Source: Pseudomonas sp. Irchel s3h17
Lineage (GTDB): Bacteria > Pseudomonadota > Gammaproteobacteria > Pseudomonadales > Pseudomonadaceae
Direction: 5' to 3'
Assembly (NCBI RefSeq): GCF_900187505.1
Contig: NZ_FYDL01000005.1
Span: forward strand, 284,794 to 348,793
DNA: 64,000 nucleotides
Shown: one piece after another, positions 57,092 to 64,000 of the stretch
Layout: every line of letters begins with the position of its first letter
Position numbering within the stretch: position 1 is the stretch's first letter
Translations under genes and position numbers: made by a program
The notes under the pieces: generated by a model
The model's database searches: none
What the model was told of the DNA's origin: nothing
What the model saw: the letters and a program-made list of their open reading frames with translations, nothing else

Positions 57092-57365
57092 ACAAGGCTT
57101 CGCCCTGCCGCCTGAAACCTTCAGGCATGTCGCTTGCGGGGGGCTTATGAGATTCAGTCTGCCGGGGACTGCTACCGCGTCATTTTGCCTGATGCCAGTG
57201 GTCGTTTAAGCAGGGGCCGGCTGAGTGTGTGGTATCGACTAACCTGAACGATGAGCGAAGGCCGCCAATCGTCTCTGTGGATCGGTTTCAAGGGGCGCGG
57301 TCATTGCTTGAGGTGTGGCGCTGGTGCCACACCCGCACGGCCACCCGTATGGAGGAATCAGATCG

Positions 57366-57542
57366 ATGAAAGCCAAGCAAGGAGACACCTGCGCCTGCCC
57401 CAACTGCACCTGCAAACTGGGTGAGCACTCCGTCGTCCGTCATGGCAAGCATTACTGCTGCGAAGGTTGCGCCAAGCATCACGAACACGGCGAAGCCTGC
57501 GTCATGGCAGGTTGTCAGTGTGCGAAGGGCACCCACGGTTGA
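57366..57542 (+). CDS. Bacterial metallothionein
   Basis: A 58-residue cysteine-rich protein of the SmtA/BmtA (PmtA) family that binds zinc, cadmium or copper in the cytoplasm. Ten Cys occur in the groups TCACPNCTC, YCCEGC and CVMAGCQC, with several His near them. ATG at 57366 begins MKAKQGDTC; a start at 57315 would add a tail lacking cysteine. The preceding GGAGGAATC gives a good ribosome site. Confidence 0.92.
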   Translation: MKAKQGDTCACPNCTCKLGEHSVVRHGKHYCCEGCAKHHEHGEACVMAGCQCAKGTHG

Positions 57543-57601
57543 AGGCACGCCATTGAGCGTGGGGTCGATGGGCTTCACGTTCGATGGTGGCATCGCTTGA
57601 G

Positions 57602-57829
57602 TCAACGGGTCGGGCGCCAGGTGACGTTCTCGATACCGAATTTCTGCGCTTGCGGCATGCTGGTCTTTTTGACCTTCTCGCGGACAAAGCGCCCAATCCG
57701 CCCGACACCCGCATCACAACTGGCCCAGTGCCAGGCTTCAGCGTTGTCCATCTTCTCGTGACGGATGATGAACGACTTGGGCGCGCCGTGAAGGGTGTAT
57801 TCAATGACGAACAATTTTGCGTTGATCAT
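57602..57829 (-). CDS. DUF6555-like small protein
   Basis: A 75-residue protein containing YTLHGAPKSFIIRHEKMD and EAWHWASCDAGVGRI. I recall this as a small Pseudomonas family (DUF6555), of unknown function. It is convergent with the metallothionein gene. It has no signal peptide or membrane segment. Confidence 0.65.
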   Translation of the reverse strand: MINAKLFVIEYTLHGAPKSFIIRHEKMDNAEAWHWASCDAGVGRIGRFVREKVKKTSMPQAQKFGIENVTWRPTR

Positions 57830-58020
57830 GGTGTCGCTATTTCTCCCTGTCGTAGTTGAGTGATCGTCCGCGGCCGGAAAAATTCACTCCGGTTGCCGAA
57901 CGGTGTGAGCCGGTGGCATGGGGAGCGAGCGTTCGGCGGTCACGCCGATTGGACGCCAGGTGAGGGTGCGGGCAGCGCGCTCTGCTAGAATCGCTGATCT
58001 TCAATTGCAGAGGTGCCCCC

Positions 58021-59055
58021 ATGAGCGAGCCGATTCGCCTGACCCAGTACAGCCACGGCGCAGGTTGTGGCTGCAAGATTTCGCCCCAGGTGCTGGAGGT
58101 GATTCTGGCCGGCAGCGGGGCACAGAACCTCGATCCGAAACTCTGGGTGGGCAATGCCTCGCGCGATGACGCGGCGGTGTACGCCATCGATGATGAGCAG
58201 GGTGTGGTTTCGACCACCGACTTCTTCATGCCGATTGTCGATGATCCATTCGATTTTGGCCGCATCGCTGCCACCAATGCCATCAGCGATATCTACGCCA
58301 TGGGCGGTGACCCGTTGATGGCGATTGCCATCCTTGGCTGGCCAGTCAACGTGCTGGCGCCGGAGATTGCCCGGGAAGTGATTCGCGGAGGCCGTGCGGT
58401 GTGTGACGAGGCGGGTATTCCATTGGCGGGCGGTCATTCGATTGACGCACCGGAGCCGATCTTCGGCCTGGCCGTCACCGGGCTGGTGAAAAAACGCCAC
58501 ATGAAGCGCAACGACACCGCCACCGCCGGTTGCCTGCTGTACCTGACCAAACCCTTGGGGATCGGCATCCTCACCACCGCAGAGAAGAAGGGCAAGCTGC
58601 GCGACAGTGACGTGGGCCTGGCTCGCGACTGGATGTGCACCTTGAACAAGCCTGGGAGCCGCTTCGGCAAGCTCGACGGCGTGACCGCCATGACCGATGT
58701 CACCGGTTTTGGCCTGCTCGGGCATCTGGTGGAAATGGCCGACGGCAGTGCGCTGACTGCTCGGGTCTACTACGACCGCGTGCCGCGCCTGCCGGGTGTC
58801 GAGTACTACCTGGACCAAGGGTGTGTGCCGGGTGGCACCCTGCGCAATTTCGACAGTTACGCCAGTAAGCTCGGGCGTGTCCAGGAGTTGCACAAGCGTG
58901 TGTTGTGCGACCCGCAGACCAGTGGCGGCTTGCTGGTTGCCGTGACACCGGAGGGCAACGAGCAATTCCTGGCGGTGGCCGCCGAGTTGGGGTTGGACCT
59001 GGCACCTATCGGTGAGCTGGTCGAGCGACAGAGCAACGCGGTCGAGGTGATTTGA
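58021..59055 (+). CDS. selD: Selenide, water dikinase (selenophosphate synthase)
   Basis: SelD makes selenophosphate from selenide and ATP. The 344-residue protein has the N-terminal active-site loop HGAGCGCKI with Cys16 and Lys19, so no selenocysteine is required. [18 protein letters not shown] is a conserved domain signature. Its stop TGA overlaps the mnmH ATG by one base, so the two genes are coupled; selenophosphate is used directly by MnmH. Confidence 0.96.
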   Translation: MSEPIRLTQYSHGAGCGCKISPQVLEVILAGSGAQNLDPKLWVGNASRDDAAVYAIDDEQGVVSTTDFFMPIVDDPFDFGRIAATNAISDIYAMGGDPLMAIAILGWPVNVLAPEIAREVIRGGRAVCDEAGIPLAGGHSIDAPEPIFGLAVTGLVKKRHMKRNDTATAGCLLYLTKPLGIGILTTAEKKGKLRDSDVGLARDWMCTLNKPGSRFGKLDGVTAMTDVTGFGLLGHLVEMADGSALTARVYYDRVPRLPGVEYYLDQGCVPGGTLRNFDSYASKLGRVQELHKRVLCDPQTSGGLLVAVTPEGNEQFLAVAAELGLDLAPIGELVERQSNAVEVI

Positions 59056-60158
59056 TGCCTGTCGATATCACCGATTACCGCGACATCTTTCTCAACGATC
59101 GCCCCATGATGGACACCCGTGCGCCGATCGAATTCACCAAGGGCGCGTTTCCCGGAGTGGTCAATCTGCCGTTGATGACCGACAGCGAACGTCAGCGCAT
59201 TGGTACCTGTTACAAACAGCAAGGCCAGCAGGCGGCCATTGTCCTGGGGCACCAGTTGGTCTCGGGGGCGATCAAGGCCGAGCGGATCCAGGCCTGGGCC
59301 GATTTCGCGCGGGCCCACCCCGAGGGTTATCTGTATTGCTTTCGCGGAGGCCTGCGCTCGCAGATCGTCCAGCAATGGCTCAAGGATGAAGCGGGCATCG
59401 AATACCCAAGGGTCGGCGGTGGCTATAAGGCAATGCGTACCTTCCTGCTGGATACGCTCGACCAGGCTGTCGGCCAGTGCGACTTCGTCTTGCTCGGTGG
59501 CATGACCGGTACCGGCAAGACCGATGTCCTAACGCGCTTGAACAATGGCCTGGACCTGGAAGGGCATGCCAATCACCGTGGTTCCAGTTTTGGCAAGCGG
59601 GCGAGCGGCCAACCCTCCAATATCGACTTCGAGAACCGCCTGGCAGTAGACGTACTGAAAAAGCGCGCCAGGGGCATCGAGCAGTTTGTTCTTGAGGATG
59701 AAAGCCGCATGGTGGGCAGTTGCGCCTTGCCGTTGCCGCTGTATCAGGGCATGCAGCGTTTTCCGATGGTCTGGCTGGAAGACAGCGTGCAGGGGCGGGT
59801 AGAACGCATCCTGCGTGATTATGTGGTGGACCTGTGCGCCGAATTCGTTGCGGTGCATGGCGATCAGGGCTTTGCGCAGTTTTCCGAGCGCTTGCTGGGT
59901 AGCCTGAACAACATCAGCAAACGTCTGGGTGGCGAGCGCCACCAACGGCTGTTGACCTTGATGGAAGCGGCATTGGCCGAACAGGCACGCAGCGGTGCGG
60001 TGGACCTGCACTGCGGCTGGATCGAAGGGTTGTTAAGCGAGTACTACGACCCGATGTACGCCTTCCAGCGCGAGAAGAAGGGTGATCGAATCGAGTTCGT
60101 GGGCGAGCAGGCCGCGGTGCTTGAATACCTGCGCGAGCGCAGCCGCCGGCAGGCTTGA
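59055..60158 (+). CDS. mnmH: tRNA 2-selenouridine synthase
   Basis: MnmH (SelU/YbbB) replaces sulfur with selenium at wobble 2-thiouridine in tRNA. The 367-residue protein has an N-terminal rhodanese domain with Cys95 in YCFRGGLRS and a P-loop [10 protein letters not shown] near 148-157. ATG at 59055 overlaps the selD TGA; a TTG one codon upstream is unlikely. The selD-mnmH pair suggests that selenium is used for tRNA here, though selA/selB may lie elsewhere. Confidence 0.95.
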   Translation: MPVDITDYRDIFLNDRPMMDTRAPIEFTKGAFPGVVNLPLMTDSERQRIGTCYKQQGQQAAIVLGHQLVSGAIKAERIQAWADFARAHPEGYLYCFRGGLRSQIVQQWLKDEAGIEYPRVGGGYKAMRTFLLDTLDQAVGQCDFVLLGGMTGTGKTDVLTRLNNGLDLEGHANHRGSSFGKRASGQPSNIDFENRLAVDVLKKRARGIEQFVLEDESRMVGSCALPLPLYQGMQRFPMVWLEDSVQGRVERILRDYVVDLCAEFVAVHGDQGFAQFSERLLGSLNNISKRLGGERHQRLLTLMEAALAEQARSGAVDLHCGWIEGLLSEYYDPMYAFQREKKGDRIEFVGEQAAVLEYLRERSRRQA

Positions 60159-60162
60159 GAAC

Positions 60163-60186
60163 AAGGCGCTGACCGTTCAGCGCCTT
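60163..60186. terminator. Bidirectional terminator between mnmH and the permease gene
   Basis: AAGGCGCTGA (60163-60172) pairs with TCAGCGCCTT (60177-60186) around CCGT. It lies in the convergent gap and probably serves both sides, though U tracts are weak. Confidence 0.65.
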
Positions 60187-60196
60187 GCCACGTGCC

Positions 60197-61249
60197 TTAC
60201 AGTACCAGCGCGCCGATCAGCCCGCACATCACGCCGACCAGCATGGTCAGCAGGGCCACGGTCACCAGCACCCGGGTGTCGAAGTCCTTGCGCAGCATCA
60301 GCAGCGACGGCAGGCTGATGCTGGGCAGGGTCATCAGCAATGCAACTGCCGGGCCGGTGCCCATGCCCAGGGCCATCATGGTTTGCACGATCGGGATTTC
60401 CGCTGCGGTGGGAATCACGAACAAGGTGCCGACGATGGCCAGCGGTACCAGCCACCACAAGCTGTCTGCCATCGCCCCGTCAACGTGGGGAAACAGCCAG
60501 ACCCGTGCGGCGCCCAGCACCAGCACTGCCAGGATATAGACCGGAATGGTGCTCCAGAACAATTGCCACAGGGTGCGAATCCAGCGGCCGAGGAAGGGTT
60601 GCGAATCCGTGGTGCTGGCGTTTGCCACGGCTTGCAACGCGGCTTCCGGCACTTGCTCGGGTCGCGAAATGCGCTGGGCCACCAGCGAAACCCCCAGCAC
60701 CAGCACGATACCGGCTACTAGTCGCAGGGCGGTAAAGCCCCAGCCCAGGACAAAGCCCATGAACACCAGGGTTGCCGGGTTCAGCACCGGGTTGCCGATC
60801 CAGAACGCCAGCGCGGCACCCACTGAAACGTTTTGCCGACGCATGCCAGCGGCCACCGGGGCGGCGCAGCAACTGCACATCATGCCTGGCAGCGCGAACA
60901 GCCCGCCGCGCAGGGTCGAGGCGAAGCCGGCCTTGCCGAACAGACGCAGCAACCAATCCCTGGGGATCAACACCTGCAGCAATGAACCGAGAATGACCGC
61001 CAGGACCGCCGCTTTCCAGATCGCCAGGAAATACACCTTGGCATAGGCCAGGGCGGCCGCCAATGGCGAGGTCTGCGCATCATTGAGAATCGAGGCGCCA
61101 ATGCTGTGGTTGTCGGCGGCGACGAAGGCCTTGAAGTAGTACGGCGACCACTTGACGTAGTAGAGGCCGATGCAGGCCACCAACAGGAACAGGGCGGGCT
61201 TCCACCAGAACGACCAGCCCCGTGTAGGGGCTGCTAAGGAATTGGACAT
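60197..61249 (-). CDS. YraQ/ArsP-type membrane permease
   Basis: A 350-residue polytopic permease of the DUF318 family with about eight helices. The motif PGMMCSCCAAPV near residues 121-132 is characteristic of these permeases (SO_0444/ArsP-like), and FWIGNPVLNPATLVF near 148-162 is another signature. Family members export trivalent organoarsenicals or other metalloids, but no ars genes are nearby, so the substrate is open. It is monocistronic. Confidence 0.85.
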   Translation of the reverse strand: MSNSLAAPTRGWSFWWKPALFLLVACIGLYYVKWSPYYFKAFVAADNHSIGASILNDAQTSPLAAALAYAKVYFLAIWKAAVLAVILGSLLQVLIPRDWLLRLFGKAGFASTLRGGLFALPGMMCSCCAAPVAAGMRRQNVSVGAALAFWIGNPVLNPATLVFMGFVLGWGFTALRLVAGIVLVLGVSLVAQRISRPEQVPEAALQAVANASTTDSQPFLGRWIRTLWQLFWSTIPVYILAVLVLGAARVWLFPHVDGAMADSLWWLVPLAIVGTLFVIPTAAEIPIVQTMMALGMGTGPAVALLMTLPSISLPSLLMLRKDFDTRVLVTVALLTMLVGVMCGLIGALVL

Positions 61250-61331
61250 GCAGAGGTTCCGGACAATAGGGACAAGGGGCGCATCATACCCCAGCCCGGC
61301 TTCCCCGGTAGATGTGACGACCTGTGAGCGG

Positions 61332-62006
61332 TCAGGTCGGGCAGGCCTCTTCCCCGTTGTCCAGCCCCTGCTTGAGGTGCTGGCTCTGCAAGGTGGCCTT
61401 GCCGTTATGCCAGGTCAGGGTCAGTACGTACAGCGAGTCGAAGTCGCCGGATTGCCAGTCATCGGTAATGGACTGTTTGCTCCCTACAGCCTCTTGCGCC
61501 ACCTTGTTGATCAGTTCCGGCAGGTAGCCGTGAGACCAGGCCGTATAGATAGTGGCGTTGTGGTACTTGTTGTGGAGCAGTTCGTCAGCCAGCTCGCTGG
61601 TGTCATTGGCCGAAAACTCGATATTCACCGGCAGCCCCAGTTTGATGGCGCTTGGGCTGATGGTCATCAACGGGCGAATGTAGCTGTAGGAGTTATCGAA
61701 CTCTCCTTCCTCGACATTGCGGGTCGGATTGGCGGCAAAAACGAAATCGGCCTTGCCGAATTTCTCTGGCAGCAGCTGTGCCAGGTCGATAGCACGGTTT
61801 AGGCCCTGGCAGTTCAGTTGGCCGAGGCCTCCCGCAGGTTTTTCCGCGTGACGCAGGAACACCAGGGTCTGGGTGCCGTCAGCCGGCTGCGCACGGCTTT
61901 CGCTGGACTCAAGGGCAAGGAACAGGGCACCTGCCACCAGCAAGGCCGGAAAGAGCATCAAGGAGCGGCGCTTCAGGCGATGGGCGAGCTTGAATTTGTT
62001 GATCAT
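61332..62006 (-). CDS. Histidine phosphatase family protein, exported or anchored
   Basis: A 224-residue protein with an N-terminal hydrophobic segment (about 15-35) and a histidine phosphatase core. FLRHAEKP near residues 50-57 is the RHG-type catalytic motif, and SHGYLPELIN near 175 holds a second His. It is short for the superfamily and probably acts in the periplasm. The substrate is unknown. Confidence 0.8.
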   Translation of the reverse strand: MINKFKLAHRLKRRSLMLFPALLVAGALFLALESSESRAQPADGTQTLVFLRHAEKPAGGLGQLNCQGLNRAIDLAQLLPEKFGKADFVFAANPTRNVEEGEFDNSYSYIRPLMTISPSAIKLGLPVNIEFSANDTSELADELLHNKYHNATIYTAWSHGYLPELINKVAQEAVGSKQSITDDWQSGDFDSLYVLTLTWHNGKATLQSQHLKQGLDNGEEACPT

Positions 62007-62342
62007 TGAATAAAAGTTCTTCAGCGCATTTGATTAAGGCTGACAAACCTTTCCATCGCGAGCAGCCTGCCTGGCTACGGATGGTTTTCCGTGTCGTGGA
62101 GCAAATCGTCTGGCACTAGGGCTGGCTTCAGAGTCTATTGAGGCCCGTTGGTTCGAATAAAGTTTGCGGGCGGCACTTTATCCGGGGTGCCCTGTGGGGC
62201 GTGTACCAGGTTAGCGACATAATGTTTCTGAATTAAGATGCTTCCCCTGCGACGCGCGAGTTTAAGCTAGCTGCGGTAAGGCCCGGCGTACGCCACGATC
62301 AAGGCCAGAGCTCAGTCATTTAATTGTCACTGGATGTTCATT
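62007..62342. other. Intergenic region upstream of the GST gene
   Basis: About 336 bases between divergent genes with no supported coding or RNA feature. It must hold promoters for both the phosphatase and GST genes, but I see no clear pair of hexamers. Confidence 0.6.
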
Positions 62343-63044
62343 ATGACCGATTTGTCAGCATTTCCTATTACTGAAAAATGGCCTGCGCAGTTCCCCGAGT
62401 GGATCCAGCTCTATTCCTTGCCGACGCCTAACGGGGTCAAGGTCTCGATCATGCTGGAGGAGATCGGCCTGCCCTATGAGCCGCACCGGGTATCGTTCGA
62501 CACTCAGGACCAGATGTCCCCGGCGTTCCTGTCGTTGAGCCCCAACAACAAGATCCCGGCGATCCTTGACCCGCACGGCCCTGGCGACAAGCCCCTGGCG
62601 TTGTTCGAGTCTGGAGCGATCCTGATTTACCTCGCCGACAAGAGCGGGCAGTTGTTGGCTCAGGAGTCGGCCGCCCGCTATGAGACCCTTCAGTGGCTGA
62701 TGTTCCAGATGGGCGGTATCGGCCCGATGTTTGGCCAACTGGGCTTTTTCAACCGATTCGCCGGCAAGGACTACGAGGACAAGCGCCCCCGCGACCGTTA
62801 CGTGGCCGAGAGTGCGCGCTTGCTGAAAGTGCTCGACGAACGCCTGCAAGGTCGTGACTGGGTCATGGGCGAGCGCTACACCATCGCCGACATCGCCATT
62901 TTCCCATGGGTGCGTAACCTGATCGGTTTCTATGAAGCCGGGCATCTGGTGGAGATCAACAATTTCCCGAATGTATTGCGGGTGCTGGAGCGCTTTCTGG
63001 CACGACCGGCGGTCATTCGCGGCCTGGAAATTCCCAAGCCATGA
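62343..63044 (+). CDS. Glutathione S-transferase (YfcG/YghU-like)
   Basis: A 233-residue GST: a thioredoxin-like N domain (about 20-105) with LYSLPTPNGVKVSIMLEEIGLPY and a helical C domain (110-230). The N-terminal TPNGVK-type motif resembles the Nu-class YfcG/YghU enzymes, which act as disulfide-bond oxidoreductases. ATG at 62343 (MTDLSAFP) is preferred to ATG 62334, which has no ribosome site. Confidence 0.88.
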   Translation: MTDLSAFPITEKWPAQFPEWIQLYSLPTPNGVKVSIMLEEIGLPYEPHRVSFDTQDQMSPAFLSLSPNNKIPAILDPHGPGDKPLALFESGAILIYLADKSGQLLAQESAARYETLQWLMFQMGGIGPMFGQLGFFNRFAGKDYEDKRPRDRYVAESARLLKVLDERLQGRDWVMGERYTIADIAIFPWVRNLIGFYEAGHLVEINNFPNVLRVLERFLARPAVIRGLEIPKP

Positions 63045-63102
63045 AAGCAACGCCATCGCCGTCGCGGCGGTGGCGTTTTTCAGTATTCGACAGGGGCAGC
63101 GT

Positions 63103-63723
63103 TCAGCGGTTGCTCGCTGCCAGCTTGAGACCAAAGCCGATCAGCGCCAGGCTTGCCACCCGGGTGGCAATCGTGCGGGCCAGGGGCAGGGTCTTCAAGC
63201 GAATCGCGGCGGCATTGCCCACCCATACCAGTGCCCCCTGGTAGAGGAAACTGATCAGCGTGATGTGCACCATCATCGCCAACAGCGTGACGCTCGATGA
63301 GTCCGGGTGAATAAATAGCGGGAAAAACGCCACGAAGAACAACATGACTTTCGGGTTGGTCAGGCTGATCACCAGTGCATTACGCAGATAGCTGCGCGCC
63401 GAGCGTTTCGGTTCCTCGCCGCCAGCATCACGGGCGACCGGGCCGAACAACATGCCAAGGCCCATCCAGCACAGGTAGGCGGCACCGAACCATTGCAGGC
63501 CGTGGAACAACATGGGGTTGGCATGCATGACCGCGGCCAGGCCCGCGGCGGCGGCAATCATGTAGGCCGCATCGCCCAGCAGGGTACCGATGACCGCGCC
63601 AAAACCCGCGCCGATGCCGTTGCGGGCAGTGGCATTGAGGATGGCAAACGTGCCGGGGCCGGGCATCAGCTGGAAGATCACAATGGCCGCGATGAAGCTG
63701 CCGTAGTTCTGGATGTCGAACAT
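63103..63723 (-). CDS. LysE-family amino-acid exporter
   Basis: A 206-residue RhtB/LysE transporter with about six helices. The N-terminal FQLMPGPGTFAILNATARNG (about 18-37) is the family signature, followed by GAVIGTLLGDAAYMIAAAAGL. It exports amino acids or homoserine lactones; the substrate is not set. The ATG at 63723 follows GGAGTACC; the longer in-frame start at 63867 would add 48 hydrophilic residues. Confidence 0.92.
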   Translation of the reverse strand: MFDIQNYGSFIAAIVIFQLMPGPGTFAILNATARNGIGAGFGAVIGTLLGDAAYMIAAAAGLAAVMHANPMLFHGLQWFGAAYLCWMGLGMLFGPVARDAGGEEPKRSARSYLRNALVISLTNPKVMLFFVAFFPLFIHPDSSSVTLLAMMVHITLISFLYQGALVWVGNAAAIRLKTLPLARTIATRVASLALIGFGLKLAASNR

Positions 63724-63954
63724 GGGGGTACTCCGTATCCTTCGGGGTGTTGGGGTCGGCTTTGAGCCTAGCTCACCGGCAACACGGTGTCTGCTGGCGC
63801 GGGGGCAACCCTGTCGGCGAGCGTCAATTGTTGCCAGATCTGTAATAAACTCTTCCAGAATGTGCATTTGTGTCGCAAGGGGCCAGGGGCATAAGCTCCC
63901 GGTCTTTGCGACCTTTGTCTTGTCCAGGCCGTTGGCCTCCTGCCAGGAAACCCC

Positions 63955-64000
63955 ATGTCCAGCCAGTTCCCCGAAGCCCGTCCTCGCCGTTTGCGGCGCA
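63955..64000 (+). CDS. hemB: Start of a probable porphobilinogen synthase gene, cut by the window end
   Basis: Fifteen codons beginning at ATG 63955, preceded by CCAGGAAACC. The peptide MSSQFPEARPRRLRR resembles the N-terminus of HemB-type delta-aminolevulinate dehydratases (RPRRLRRN pattern). The assignment rests on this short stretch only. Confidence 0.5.
   Translation, partial: MSSQFPEARPRRLRR

Noticed and set aside
58066..58077. Possible selenocysteine codon in selD
   Set aside because: The active-site codon at residue 16 is TGT (Cys), so no Sec insertion is needed.

Overview
The window is a chromosomal segment of a Pseudomonas, most likely of the P. fluorescens group. The evidence is the gene order tig-clpP-clpX-lon-hupB-ppiD, the liu leucine-degradation genes, GTGGCGAGGG-type REP palindromes between genes, high-GC coding sequence, and two Pseudomonas small RNAs readable from sequence (PrrF and CrcY). 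No integrase, transposase, CRISPR array or complete prophage was seen.

Layout. 1-1560: folD and a tRNA cluster (Arg-TCT, His-GTG, Leu-TAG). 1560-7100: an accessory block with a three-gene minus-strand operon (Asp-box sialidase-like exported protein, small membrane protein, LTA-synthase/MdoB-type membrane sulfatase). A 14-nt copy of the tRNA-Leu T-arm at 6664-6677 bounds it on the right, which suggests an old insertion at the tRNA. 7100-15700: the proteostasis block (trigger factor, ClpP, ClpX, Lon with a heat-shock-type promoter, HU-beta, PpiD) and a degenerate tRNA-Asp-like gene. 15850-23150: a DUF2242 lipoprotein, a 28-codon mini-gene, an AraC regulator with a nitrilase-fold protein that has lost its catalytic Cys and Lys, FadH, an ACC-deaminase-like PLP enzyme, and cytochrome b561. 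23350-26400: phnW-phnX for 2-aminoethylphosphonate breakdown, with a divergent LysR regulator. 26590-30830: an orphan VgrG with a C-terminal extension, YebC/PmpR, and a leucine-rich-repeat protein kinase.

31190-34230: an ECF sigma/anti-sigma pair divergent from a membrane-anchored catalase-like peroxidase and cytochrome b. Both transcription units carry the same promoter motif, GGAAT-N16-CGTCT, so the sigma factor probably controls both. 34390-37210: an M14 carboxypeptidase, the iron-regulated sRNA PrrF with Fur box and terminator, a DUF6124-like protein, and a PrtR/LexA-like repressor whose catalytic serine is alanine. 37250-46970: the leucine/isovalerate locus (liuABCD, an acyl-CoA ligase, liuE, liuR), with three LiuR-type palindromes. 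Downstream of liuE lies the CrcY sRNA, with a sigma54 promoter, a CbrB-type site and six A-rich Hfq/Crc motifs, so the catabolite-repression decoy is embedded in a catabolic locus.

47090-64000: a LysR/acyl-CoA dehydrogenase pair, FtrA with a rhodanese, a glutamine amidotransferase, a lone amino-acid binding protein with an M14 deacylase, a DMT exporter, membrane proteins, metallothionein, selD-mnmH (selenouridine in tRNA), a YraQ/ArsP-type permease, a histidine phosphatase, a GST, a LysE exporter, and the first codons of a probable hemB. Functions come from motifs and recalled family knowledge; no database search was run.
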